NCBI GenBank assembly: GCA_027311105.1
Contig: DAICZN010000134.1
Span: 1 to 37,126, forward strand
Direction: 5' to 3'
Length of the DNA stretch: 37,126 nt
DNA from: Gallionella sp.
Lineage (GTDB): Bacteria; Pseudomonadota; Gammaproteobacteria; Burkholderiales; Gallionellaceae
The translations under genes and the position numbers were made by a program. Position 1 is the first letter of the stretch. The number at the start of each line of letters is the position of its first letter. This document shows, piece by piece, positions 1-9,378 of this stretch. Under the pieces are notes generated by a model that saw nothing but the letters and a program-made list of their open reading frames with translations, was not told the DNA's origin and did not search any database.

Positions 1-1
1 G

Positions 2-316
2 GTTGGGGTGTCCAGCCCGGTTGCCAAAAGCGCAGAGCTGCACAGCATGATGAACATGGCCGGCATGATGGAAATGCGCGAAGTCGATGCCGTGGATTTG
101 CCCTCCGGCAAGCCTGTTAATCTCGGCGCGAGCGGTTATCACGTGATGCTGAACCAGCTGAAGGCACCGCTCAAGGAAGGTGACAGTGTGCGGCTGATTC
201 TGAGCATCATGGTGGGTGAGAATGAAATGGTGAAAATCAGAACCACGGCCGAAGTCAGGTCCCTGCATACAAGCGGCGGCCATACACAGGGCGGCGGGCC
301 AGACCTCAATTATTAA
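2..316 (+). CDS. Copper chaperone PCu(A)C family protein, 5'-truncated by the window edge
   Basis: Reading frame is open to the window start; translation VGVSSPVAKSAELHSMMNMAGMMEMREV...LKEGDSVRLILSI resembles the C-terminal half of PCu(A)C proteins. Confidence 0.8.
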   Translation, partial: VGVSSPVAKSAELHSMMNMAGMMEMREVDAVDLPSGKPVNLGASGYHVMLNQLKAPLKEGDSVRLILSIMVGENEMVKIRTTAEVRSLHTSGGHTQGGGPDLNY

Positions 317-340
317 GTGAGTGTTGGCTTCGTGGCAAAT

Positions 341-370
341 TCAGGCGGCGCTTGCCGCCTGAATTATTTT
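341..370 (+). terminator. Rho-independent terminator
   Basis: TCAGGCGGC-GCTT-GCCGCCTGA (9-bp perfect stem, 341-362) followed by ATTATTTT, just after the PCu(A)C stop. Confidence 0.75.
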
Positions 371-379
371 CAGCCCTGA

Positions 380-1315
<936 letters not shown>

Positions 1316-1370
1316 CTGGGGCAGGGCGGATAACGCCTGCGGTTCATCGCCTGCCGTCCGGGGTGTGCCA

Positions 1371-2018
1371 ATGAGTGAGCGGGTTTGGATTTTTGATCTG
1401 GACAACACCTTGCACAATGCTTCCGCTCATGTGTTTCCGCACATCAACCGCAGCATGACGGCCTATTTGCAGCGATACCTGCGGCTGGATGAGGAGGCGG
1501 CAAACGATTTGCGTGTGCACTACTGGCGGCGCTACGGCGCGACACTGAGCGGGCTGATGCGGCATCACGGCACCGATCCCGGACATTTTCTGTGGCATAC
1601 GCACCAGTTTCCCGATTTGCCGAAGATGGTGCTGCGCGACCCGCGTTTGCGCAATGTGCTGAAGGCATTGCCGGGCAGGAAAGTGGTATTCTCGAATGCA
1701 CCGCAACACTACGCGAATGCGGTGCTGAAACTGCTGGGCGTGAATGATTTGTTTGACGATGTGATTGCGGTGGAACATACGCGCTATCGCCCCAAGCCGG
1801 ACAGCCGCGGTTTCATGCATTTGTTGAAAAAACACAGGGTGAGGGCTGGGTGCTGCGTGATGGTTGAAGACAGTCTGGAGAATCTGCTCACGGCGAAAAA
1901 ACTGGGGATGCGCACGGTGTGGGTGAATGCCGGCAACAAGAGTGCGCCATATGTGGACGTGAAGATTCGTGATGTGATGCAATTACTACAGGTACGAGGG
2001 CTGCGGACTGAGGACTGA
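1371..2018 (+). CDS. Pyrimidine 5'-nucleotidase-like HAD hydrolase
   Basis: FDLDNTLHNAS motif I, VFSNAP motif II, KPD...VEDSLENLLTAKKLGMRTVWV; start at 1365 or 1371. Confidence 0.85.
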   Translation: MSERVWIFDLDNTLHNASAHVFPHINRSMTAYLQRYLRLDEEAANDLRVHYWRRYGATLSGLMRHHGTDPGHFLWHTHQFPDLPKMVLRDPRLRNVLKALPGRKVVFSNAPQHYANAVLKLLGVNDLFDDVIAVEHTRYRPKPDSRGFMHLLKKHRVRAGCCVMVEDSLENLLTAKKLGMRTVWVNAGNKSAPYVDVKIRDVMQLLQVRGLRTED

Positions 2019-2097
2019 GTGGAAATCTTGCCAGCCATCCGGAAAGGATGGTGTGGGTTTACTTAGTCCTCAGTCCTCGCACCCCAGTCCTGATTTT
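1991..2097. repeat. Dispersed palindromic repeat, copy A
   Basis: GGACTGAGGACTGAGT (2005-2020) pairs with ACTTAGTCCTCAGTCC (2061-2076); inner CCATCC-ggaaa-GGATGG hairpin (2035-2051); related to 22820-22895 and 29490-29575. Confidence 0.8.
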
Positions 2098-2113
2098 ATT
2101 TAAGGGGAAAGAC

Positions 2114-2698
2114 ATGGCCGCGAAACCGGGCGAAAGAAAGTTACAGATATTGCAAACCGTGGCGCAGATGCTGGAGCAGCCCAAGGGCGAGAAAATCACC
2201 ACGGCGGCGCTGGCCGCGCGCCTGGAACTTTCCGAGGCCGCGTTGTACCGCCACTTCGCCAGCAAGGCGCAGATGTTCGAGGGGCTGATCGAGTTCATCG
2301 AGCAGACCGTGTTCGGCCTGATCAACAAGATCACCCAGGAAGAAAAGAGCGGCGTGAAACAGATCGAGGCGATGATAGCCATGCTGTTCAACTTTGCGCA
2401 GAAGAATCGCGGCATGACGCGCGTGCTGATCGGCGATGCGCTGGTGAACGAGGACGAGCGCCTGCAGCAGCGCATCAACCAGTTGCTGGACCGCATCGAG
2501 GCCACGTTCAAACAATCGATGCGCATGGCCGCCACGCAGGGTGAAATGGGGGAGGCGGTGGACGTGGGCGCGTATGCCAATCTGCTGGTGTGCTATGTGA
2601 TCGGCCGCTGGACGCAGTTCGCCAAGAGCGGCTTTGCGCGCGAACCGATGGCGCAGTGGCCGGCGCAGCTGGCCATTTTGTTGAACCGTAAAAACTAA
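2114..2698 (+). CDS. slmA: Nucleoid occlusion factor SlmA, TetR fold
   Basis: MAAKPGERKLQILQTVAQMLEQPKGEKITTAALAARLELSEAALYRHFASKAQMFEGLIEFIE. Confidence 0.93.
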   Translation: MAAKPGERKLQILQTVAQMLEQPKGEKITTAALAARLELSEAALYRHFASKAQMFEGLIEFIEQTVFGLINKITQEEKSGVKQIEAMIAMLFNFAQKNRGMTRVLIGDALVNEDERLQQRINQLLDRIEATFKQSMRMAATQGEMGEAVDVGAYANLLVCYVIGRWTQFAKSGFAREPMAQWPAQLAILLNRKN

Positions 2699-2730
2699 TG
2701 CACGTCATTCCCGCCTTTCCTTATTCCAAA

Positions 2731-2770
2731 CTTCTCCCGGGGGGAGAGTTGGTGAGAGGGTGCGGGAGTG
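2731..2770. repeat. Degenerate copy of a CTCTCCC...GGGAGAG-type intergenic repeat
   Basis: cttctcccggggggagagttggtgagagggtgcggg; similar in composition to the repeat at 37090-37126. Confidence 0.5.
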
Positions 2771-2799
2771 ACACTATTTGAAAATTTGAAGGAATAAAA

Positions 2800-3912
2800 A
2801 TGATACTGATTCTGAATTCCAACGTCACCGAGCAAGCGCCGGAATACAAGCAGCTGATGGCGCACCTGGCCAAGCTGCCGGGCATACAGGCCCGTGTGCA
2901 CACCGAACGCGGCAGCGAAAAGACACTGACCGAGATCTACCTGATCGGCAACACGCAGTCGCTGGAGATCGAGGACATGCAGAACCTGCCCTGTGTGGAG
3001 CGTGCGGTGCGGGTCTCCGAGGAGTACCGCATTCTCGGACGGCACAGGGACGACCGGCGCCCCACCCATTTCGAGTACAACGGCGTGCGCTTCGGGCAGG
3101 ACACGCTGAACGTGTTCGCCGGATTGTGCGCGGTGGACACCCGCGAACATGTCGAAATCATGATGAAGGCGGTAGCCGACGCGGGCCAGGTATGCACGCG
3201 CATGGGCGCATACAAGCCGCGCACCAGCCCGTATGCGTTCCAGGGGCACGGCAAGCTGTGCCTGCCCTATGTGTTCGAACTGGCCGGCAAATACGGCATC
3301 AGGGTGATCGCGATGGAGATCACCCACGAGTCGCATCTCAACGAGATCAAGGAAGCCTTGCACCAGACCGGCAACCCGACCGGCGTGATGCTGCAGATCG
3401 GCACGCGCAACACGCAGAACTTCGAGCTGCTGAAGATCGTCGGCCGGCAAACCGAGATGCCGATTCTGCTGAAACGCGGCTTCGGCATTACCCTGGACGA
3501 GTCGCTGAACGCCGCGGAATACCTGGCCTCGGAGGGCAACCGCAACGTGGTGTTCGGTTTGCGCGGGATGAAAACCAACATGGGCGACCCGCACCGCAAC
3601 TTCGTGGATTTCTCGCATGTGCCGGTGGTCAAGAGGCTGACGCGCATGCCGGTGTGCATAGACCCGTCGCATTCGGTCGGCTCTCGTGCCGCTTCGCCGG
3701 ACGGCATCCTCGACATGGTGCAGGTCACCGCGCAAGGCGTGATTGCCGGGGCGAACATGGTGCTGGTGGATTTCCACCCCGCCCCGCCCAAGGCGCTGGT
3801 GGACGGGCCGCAAGCGATGCTGCTGAAGGAGTTGCCGTATTTTCTGGAGGATGTGCAGATCGCGCGCGAGGCGTATCTCAAGCGCGTGGCGCTGCGGAAA
3901 AGTCAGGAATGA
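2800..3912 (+). CDS. 3-deoxy-7-phosphoheptulonate synthase (type I-beta with N-terminal ACT-like domain)
   Basis: GAYKPRTSPYAFQGHG, LLKRGF, DPSHSVGSR motifs; 370 aa. Confidence 0.93.
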   Translation: MILILNSNVTEQAPEYKQLMAHLAKLPGIQARVHTERGSEKTLTEIYLIGNTQSLEIEDMQNLPCVERAVRVSEEYRILGRHRDDRRPTHFEYNGVRFGQDTLNVFAGLCAVDTREHVEIMMKAVADAGQVCTRMGAYKPRTSPYAFQGHGKLCLPYVFELAGKYGIRVIAMEITHESHLNEIKEALHQTGNPTGVMLQIGTRNTQNFELLKIVGRQTEMPILLKRGFGITLDESLNAAEYLASEGNRNVVFGLRGMKTNMGDPHRNFVDFSHVPVVKRLTRMPVCIDPSHSVGSRAASPDGILDMVQVTAQGVIAGANMVLVDFHPAPPKALVDGPQAMLLKELPYFLEDVQIAREAYLKRVALRKSQE

Positions 3913-4691
3913 TTTTTGAATCTGCCCGTGGCATTGATGTCGGTGACGTTTTGAGTACCCATGCGAAAGGCGGCAAATTTTCTTGATCCTTCGAGGTTCT
4001 GCACGCTGTCATCCAAGCGCGAACCGAATTTATTGGAAAATTGCCCGTTCAGCCATTTCAGGATAGGCATGAGTTCGCTCCTTTCCGCAACGGTGGCGGC
4101 CTCGTCCATTTCAAACACACCCAGGCCTTCCTCGACAGCGCGGAGATAGTTTTCCGAATCGCTGATTCTGGCCAAAAATGGCAGTTTTAGCGAATTGAGG
4201 AATCGTTCCAGCGCGCCGTAGACCGGGGATGCCGGATTGCGCACCCGGTTGGCCACTACTGCGATCTTTGCCCTGCAGGTGCGTGCGCCGCCAAACAGGA
4301 ACAGCTCCTTGATGAAGTCCGCGGTGGCATGAATATCGATTGCCGACGGCGCGACCGGGATCACGATAAAGTCCGCTTTGCGCACCAGTTCCTGAAGCAG
4401 CAGGCCTTTGGTTCCGGCAGGCGCATCGATGATCATGATTTCAGTTTCGAGAGGGACCCATGCATGCGTGCTGCGCAAAGGGACCGCCCCCTTGGCCGGC
4501 GCGGCGTTGGCCCCGTGGATTTTTTGCGCATCATCCGGCCTTACCCGCAGCCACTGTATGCTGGAACCCTGCGGATCGTAGTCCATGATCGCGGTCAGGA
4601 TTTTCTTGCTGGCATAGTAACTGGCGAGATTGGTGGTCAGGGTGGTTTTACCCGAGCCGCCCTTGGAATTGATGACTAATATCGTTAGCAT
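3903..4691 (-). CDS. ParA/MinD-family ATPase (orphan, no adjacent parB)
   Basis: Deviant Walker A INSKGGSGKTTLTTNLA, then DYDPQGSSIQWL and IIDAPAGTKG. Confidence 0.9.
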   Translation of the reverse strand: MLTILVINSKGGSGKTTLTTNLASYYASKKILTAIMDYDPQGSSIQWLRVRPDDAQKIHGANAAPAKGAVPLRSTHAWVPLETEIMIIDAPAGTKGLLLQELVRKADFIVIPVAPSAIDIHATADFIKELFLFGGARTCRAKIAVVANRVRNPASPVYGALERFLNSLKLPFLARISDSENYLRAVEEGLGVFEMDEAATVAERSELMPILKWLNGQFSNKFGSRLDDSVQNLEGSRKFAAFRMGTQNVTDINATGRFKNHS

Positions 4692-4712
4692 GCCATTCCT
4701 TTCTTTCTGCCT

Positions 4713-5186
4713 CTACGCATCCGGGGTGCTGGCCGAGAGTTTCAGGATATAGTCTGTGAACTCCGGATCTTCCCCGCGCAACAGGGCGGGAAGCGAGGCC
4801 CTGAAATCCGCGCGGTTGCACCATTCACCCATGTAGTCTTCCCAGGAACGCCAGCGCCGCAACTGCTTCTCATTCATTTTTGCTTCGTAAAGCAGCAGGT
4901 AAGCGCGTTCAAAAAGCGAGATTAACATGCTGAAGATGATAAACATGCGCTCGCGTTGCTCTTCAGAAAGGGACGGTGTTTCCTCCCGGGCGAACAGACG
5001 CAGGTCCGGATGCTCCAGCGTGACTTTGAGGAATTCCTGGTAGTTGTCGGAAAGCAGTTGATAGACTTCCTCTTCCTCGTTGTTGCGCTCCTTGTGCTGC
5101 TCGAAGATGAATACGGAAATCGCCATCGGCAGGCCGATGACTGTTACCACATAACTCATCATTTCCCATGTTTCCAAAGCAGTCAT
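4713..5186 (-). CDS. Hypothetical protein with N-terminal transmembrane helix, DUF4760-like
   Basis: 157 aa; VVTVIGLPMAISVFIFEQHKERNNEEEEVYQLLSDNYQEF followed by a helical acidic body. Confidence 0.65.
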   Translation of the reverse strand: MTALETWEMMSYVVTVIGLPMAISVFIFEQHKERNNEEEEVYQLLSDNYQEFLKVTLEHPDLRLFAREETPSLSEEQRERMFIIFSMLISLFERAYLLLYEAKMNEKQLRRWRSWEDYMGEWCNRADFRASLPALLRGEDPEFTDYILKLSASTPDA

Positions 5187-5450
5187 CAGAACGATCCTTT
5201 ATCGGAATGCCGAAAACGCCCGAACAATTATTGGCAGCGGAAGGAATATCAACCCTGCCCGGTTGACCGGCACAGGCTGCATGCCTATCATACAAGAATA
5301 TATCATGTGTTTAACAAGCGCCGTGCGGGCCTTTTCGAATCAGTGCCGGCTTGTACGGCTTGCCTGCCGCGTTGCTGACGTCTTTTGTCGGGCTGATATG
5401 GCGGGTTGTCACAGCGGAATCTCAATTCCGGAATCAGCGAGGTGATAGTC

Positions 5451-5935
5451 ATGACGGAACAAACAGCAAAAGCGGCCATAAAAAAAGTGACGACGGCGAA
5501 GAAAGGTGCCGCGCCGGACGTCAAGCCGAAGACCGGCAAGGTAACGGTGGCTGCAAAAAAACCGGTGGTAAAAAACCGGTGGTGAAGAAACCGGTGGTGA
5601 AGAAACCGGTAGCGAAAATTCCGGCGGCTAAAACTCTCCCGCTTTCACCGGCAAAACCGAAAACAGCCAGGCTACCGAAAAAAGTCGCCGCTGCGACCGT
5701 GGAAAATAAAGTTCCGCCTGCAAAAGCCGGGAACGACAAAGCTGAACCGGCCACTGCCGTGAAAACGGCAGCGAAACCAGCCCCGAAAACAGCAGCGAAG
5801 CCAACTCCCGAGGAGCGATATCGCATGGTGGAAACGGCCGCTTACTTCATTGCAGAGCAGCATGGTTTTCAGGGACGTTCCGATGAGCATTGGGCTGCGG
5901 CTGAACTTGAAATAGCCGCGAAGCTGGGGCAATGA
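5451..5935 (+). pseudogene. DUF2934-like protein with lysine/proline/alanine-rich H1-like linker, split by a -1 frameshift near 5570-5576
   Basis: ATG frame MTEQTAKAAIKKVTTAKKGAAPDVKPKTGKVTVAAKKPVVKNRW* ends at 5585; the -1 frame continues KKPVVKKPVVKKPVAK...PEERYRMVETAAYFIAEQHGFQGRSDEHWAAAELEIAAKLGQ to 5935. May be programmed frameshifting or an error rather than a true pseudogene. Confidence 0.7.
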
Positions 5936-6070
5936 TTTTCTGATCAGGCAGTAATATTCGAGTGCGAATCCATCGCGATCATCAAGCCTGGGCTTGACGT
6001 GTGGTGCGGGCTCGGGACGCATTTGGACAAATGCGCATTATCCGTTGCTGAAAAATTTTGGCTTGAGAGC

Positions 6071-6095
6071 CACCAGCCTTCGTTGAAGGCTGGTG
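6071..6095 (-). terminator. Strong hairpin downstream of hup; possible terminator without an adjacent U-tract
   Basis: CACCAGCCTTC-GTT-GAAGGCTGGTG, 11-bp perfect stem. Confidence 0.45.
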
Positions 6096-6108
6096 TATCG
6101 GCGAATGA

Positions 6109-6393
6109 TTATTTCTTGGCGCCGTTAACTGCGGTTTTAAGCGTTGCCCCAGCTTTGAATGCCGGAACTTTGGCAGCTTTGATCTTGATAGCTTCACCAG
6201 TGCTTGGATTACGGCCGGCACGTGCAGCACGCTTGCGCACTTCGAAGGTGCCGAAGCCAACCAGAGCGACATTGTCACCTTTCTTCAGGGTGTTGGTGAC
6301 GATTTCAATCAGCGCGGAAATATTACGATCAGCGTCTGCCTTTGAGCTGCCTGTCTTGTCGGCCAATGCATCTATAAGTTCTTTTCTGTTCAT
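6109..6393 (-). CDS. hupB: HU family DNA-binding protein
   Basis: [90 protein letters not shown]. Confidence 0.95.
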   Translation of the reverse strand: MNRKELIDALADKTGSSKADADRNISALIEIVTNTLKKGDNVALVGFGTFEVRKRAARAGRNPSTGEAIKIKAAKVPAFKAGATLKTAVNGAKK

Positions 6394-6509
6394 GTTTTTT
6401 CCTTATGTCGTTAATACTGCACGTGCAGCGGTTAAGAGTTTAGCACCAGTGGATGGTGATTTATATCTTTCTCAATCTGGCTGGATGTGCTAACCAGCCG
6501 TATTTGCGG

Positions 6510-7064
6510 CTACTTGGTCCGACCGTATTTTGCGGTGAAGCTGGCTTTGCCGAGCATATTTGCATGGATCATATAGCCGGTCAGCGCGGCAGTGGCATCG
6601 GCAGGGACCTCGATCTTGTCGGTTTTAAGCGCGTAAACGGTGAAAATATAATGATGCGGCTTGTCGCCCTGCGGCGGGCAGGTGCCGCCCCATGCCGCCA
6701 CGCCGTAGTCGGTGCGGCCCTGTACCGCGCCTTTGGGCAGGGTCGTGCTGTTGAGCGCACCCGCGTTCGCGGCCAGTTCGGTTACATCCGCCGGGATGTT
6801 GATCACCACCCAGTGCCACCATCCCGAGCCCGTCGGCGCATCGGGGTCATACACGGTCACGGCAAAACTCTTGGTGTCTTTTGGGGCTCCGCTCCATTTG
6901 AGCGCGGGAGATTTGTTTTCACCCGAGCAGCCAAAACCATTGAATTCAAAACTCTTGGGGATCATGCCGTTGGCTTTGATTTCCGGGCTGGAAAGCTTGA
7001 AACCGGAAGCATAAGTCAAAGTGGTCAAGCCGGCTAAAGCAGCAGCGAGAAGGATACGACGCAT
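6510..7064 (-). CDS. YbhB/YbcL family Raf kinase inhibitor-like protein (secreted)
   Basis: Signal peptide MRRILLAAALAGLTTLTYAS; CSGENKSPALKWSGAPKDTKSFAVTVYDPDAPTGSGWWHWVVINIP. Confidence 0.93.
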   Translation of the reverse strand: MRRILLAAALAGLTTLTYASGFKLSSPEIKANGMIPKSFEFNGFGCSGENKSPALKWSGAPKDTKSFAVTVYDPDAPTGSGWWHWVVINIPADVTELAANAGALNSTTLPKGAVQGRTDYGVAAWGGTCPPQGDKPHHYIFTVYALKTDKIEVPADATAALTGYMIHANMLGKASFTAKYGRTK

Positions 7065-7281
7065 GGGGACTCTCCTTGTATGAACGGGGGCGTGGATTGT
7101 AGCACTGTTGATTGCCGTGACAAGCCGGTTCTCATTTGCAGTGCTTGTCGATGCGTACCGGGAACCTTCAGGTTTTCGCTGAACTCCGGCTCGGCCCCGG
7201 AATTTGTTCGGCACCTCTGAATCGCAGTTCCTGCTTTGGCCGGATATTGTTTTTCTCCGGGGAAAGGCCGGAGGAAATAAA

Positions 7282-7305
7282 AAGGCCTGACCGAAGTCAG
7301 GCCTT
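7282..7305 (-). terminator. Rho-independent terminator with UUCG tetraloop
   Basis: On the minus strand: AAGGCCTGAC-TTCG-GTCAGGCCTT followed by TTTATTT. Confidence 0.85.
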
Positions 7306-7339
7306 GCCTGATGCTGCCGACTGGTCAGCTGATGCTTGT

Positions 7340-7432
7340 TTATTGATCAGGCTTTCCAGCAAACAGGATCATCAAGCTCAGTGCGATAAATGGGGTCAAG
7401 ACCAGCGGGAAAAAAATCATTGTTATTGACAC
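7340..7432 (-). CDS. Putative 30-aa single-pass membrane mini-protein
   Basis: GTG start with GGAGG 7 nt upstream (7440-7444); translation (M)SITMIFFPLVLTPFIALSLMILFAGKPDQ*; terminator immediately downstream at 7282-7305; shorter than the supplied ORF cutoff. Confidence 0.55.
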   Translation of the reverse strand: MSITMIFFPLVLTPFIALSLMILFAGKPDQ

Positions 7433-7739
7433 GATAACACCTCCAAAATGATTAAGTGATTTGCGTACACCACGGCAGATTTTTATGGTTTCGTCAGCAG
7501 GCAATCAGTCAGGTGGATCCGAGAGCCTGCAGCAGCGTGGCAATGAAATAGTGTCATCGGTTAGAAAAAAAGGCAAGAAGAATCAACAACAAAGACCATA
7601 TTATTAATATGGTGATAGCGGTCGCAATCCCGCCTGAGTCACCGGTTTGCCATTGGTTTTGTGGTGCTGCCGCAGGGAAATTGAGCGTCGTTAACGGGGG
7701 GTCGGTGCGGGATTAAACGAGCACATTGCTCAGTCCGGA

Positions 7740-8279
7740 TTACCGGTCGCGTTGCCACAATGTTTCAGGCGCAGTTCGGGCGCGGTTGATGCAGCGGCTC
7801 AGCACGAACAACAGATCCGACAAGCGATTCAGATAGGGCAGCGCGTGTTGGGGCACGGCATCATCCCGGGACAGCACGACCAGATCGCGCTCGGCGCGAC
7901 GCGCAACGGTGCGCGCCACGTGGCACAATGCGCCGGCGCGCGAGCCGCCCGGCAATATGAATTCGCGCAATGGCGGAAGGTCGGCGTTGTAGTGCGCGAG
8001 TTGTTCATCCAGCCATTCGATCCTGTTTTGCGGAAACACCTCCTGGGCGGGTAGCGCCAGCGAGCCGCCCAGGTCGAACAGGTCGTTCTGGGTTCGCAGC
8101 AACACGATGCGGATGTCGTCCGGAAGCTCTTCGGCCAGCAGCACGCCGAGCTGGCTGTTCAACTCGTCCACGCTGCCCAGTGCGGCGATGCGCGCGTGGG
8201 ATTTGGCCAGGCGCGTGCCGTCTGCCAGTCCGGTTGTGCCCTTGTCGCCGGTGCGGGTGGTGATCCTGGATAATCTCAT
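7740..8279 (-). CDS. Cob(I)yrinic acid a,c-diamide adenosyltransferase, PduO type
   Basis: RISRITTRTGDKGTTGLADGTRLAKSHARI...GSVDELNSQLG...FILPGGS...CHVARTVARRAER. Confidence 0.94.
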   Translation of the reverse strand: MRLSRITTRTGDKGTTGLADGTRLAKSHARIAALGSVDELNSQLGVLLAEELPDDIRIVLLRTQNDLFDLGGSLALPAQEVFPQNRIEWLDEQLAHYNADLPPLREFILPGGSRAGALCHVARTVARRAERDLVVLSRDDAVPQHALPYLNRLSDLLFVLSRCINRARTAPETLWQRDR

Positions 8280-8291
8280 GTCAATGCCTGT

Positions 8292-8717
8292 TCACTGCTG
8301 TTCAAGACAGGCAAAGTATACCGCCGCATCCGGCTGGGTGCGATTTCGCTGCGCCTGCCAGAGCATCTCGCTGAGGCATTCCATCATGCGGTGTTGCGCG
8401 TCATGTTCCGATTCGAAGCGTTGCGTCAGGCGCACGAAATGGCCGCGTATCCCCGGTGGCTGGTCTATGGAGATCTGTTCCTCTATGGTCAGGTGCATCA
8501 TCAGGTGCAGGAAGGGATTGGTTGCACCCTGCTCCGGCAGGTAGTCCTTCTCCTGATGTTGCTGGGGATTTTCCAGCACGGAAAAGTATTCGGGATGCTT
8601 CGCGATCAGCTGAGCGGCGAGGTCTTCCAGAGGTGTGAGTAATTCCCCGGCTCTGTATTTTTGCCAGGATTCAAATAAAAAATTGCGCGCTTCATCGCGC
8701 GAGGGGTTGAACAGCAT
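8292..8717 (-). CDS. DUF1841 family protein
   Basis: MLFNPSRDEARNFLFESWQKYRAGELLTPLEDLAAQLIAKHPEY...NPFLHLMMHLTIEEQISIDQPPGIR. Confidence 0.85.
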   Translation of the reverse strand: MLFNPSRDEARNFLFESWQKYRAGELLTPLEDLAAQLIAKHPEYFSVLENPQQHQEKDYLPEQGATNPFLHLMMHLTIEEQISIDQPPGIRGHFVRLTQRFESEHDAQHRMMECLSEMLWQAQRNRTQPDAAVYFACLEQQ

Positions 8718-9349
8718 CAGTCCTCTTTCGCCTTGTACTCGCACAGGTCGCGAATGATACACGCGCCGCATTTCGGCTTGCGCGCCCGGCACACATAGCG
8801 GCCGTGCAGGATCAGCCAGTGATGCGCATCGTGCAAGAATTCTTCCGGTACGAACTTGAGCAACTTCTTTTCCACTTCCAGCACGTCCTTGCCCGGTGCC
8901 AGCCCGATGCGGTTGGCGACGCGGAAGATGTGCGTGTCCACCGCGATGGTCGGCTGGCCGAACGCGGTGTTGAGGATCACGTTTGCTGTCTTGCGGCCCA
9001 CGCCGGGCAGGGCTTCCAGTTCCCCGCGGGTTTGCGGCACCGCGCCGCCGTGCCGCTCCACCAGCAGACGGCAGGTCTGCATCACATGCTTGGCCTTGGT
9101 CTTGTACAGGCCGATGCGCTGGATGTACTCGCGCAGCTTTTCCTCGCCGAGCGCAAGGATTTTTTCAGGCGTGTTCGCGGCCGGGAACAGATGCCGCGTT
9201 GCGGCATTCACGCTGACATCGGTGGCCTGCGCCGACAGCATCACCGCGACCAGCAGTTCGAACGGCGTGGAATATTCCAGCTCGGTAGTGGGATGCGGGT
9301 TGGCGGCTTGCAGGCGCAGGAAAATTTCGCGGCCTTTGGCGGGGTTCAT
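8717..9349 (-). CDS. nth: Endonuclease III
   Basis: HhH motif LPGVGRKTANV, catalytic VDTHIFRVANR, 4Fe-4S cysteines CRARKPKCGACIIRDLC. Confidence 0.97.
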   Translation of the reverse strand: MNPAKGREIFLRLQAANPHPTTELEYSTPFELLVAVMLSAQATDVSVNAATRHLFPAANTPEKILALGEEKLREYIQRIGLYKTKAKHVMQTCRLLVERHGGAVPQTRGELEALPGVGRKTANVILNTAFGQPTIAVDTHIFRVANRIGLAPGKDVLEVEKKLLKFVPEEFLHDAHHWLILHGRYVCRARKPKCGACIIRDLCEYKAKED

Positions 9350-9378
9350 GAAATATTGATTGGCGATTGAAGATACTT

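Noticed and set aside
2695-3813. 372-aa minus-strand ORF
   Set aside because: Antisense shadow of the DAHP synthase gene; low-complexity His/Arg-rich translation with no family resemblance
7486-7605. Plus-strand small ORF MVSSAGNQSGGSESLQQRGNEIVSSVRKKGKKNQQQRPYY
   Set aside because: No Shine-Dalgarno upstream and no recognisable features
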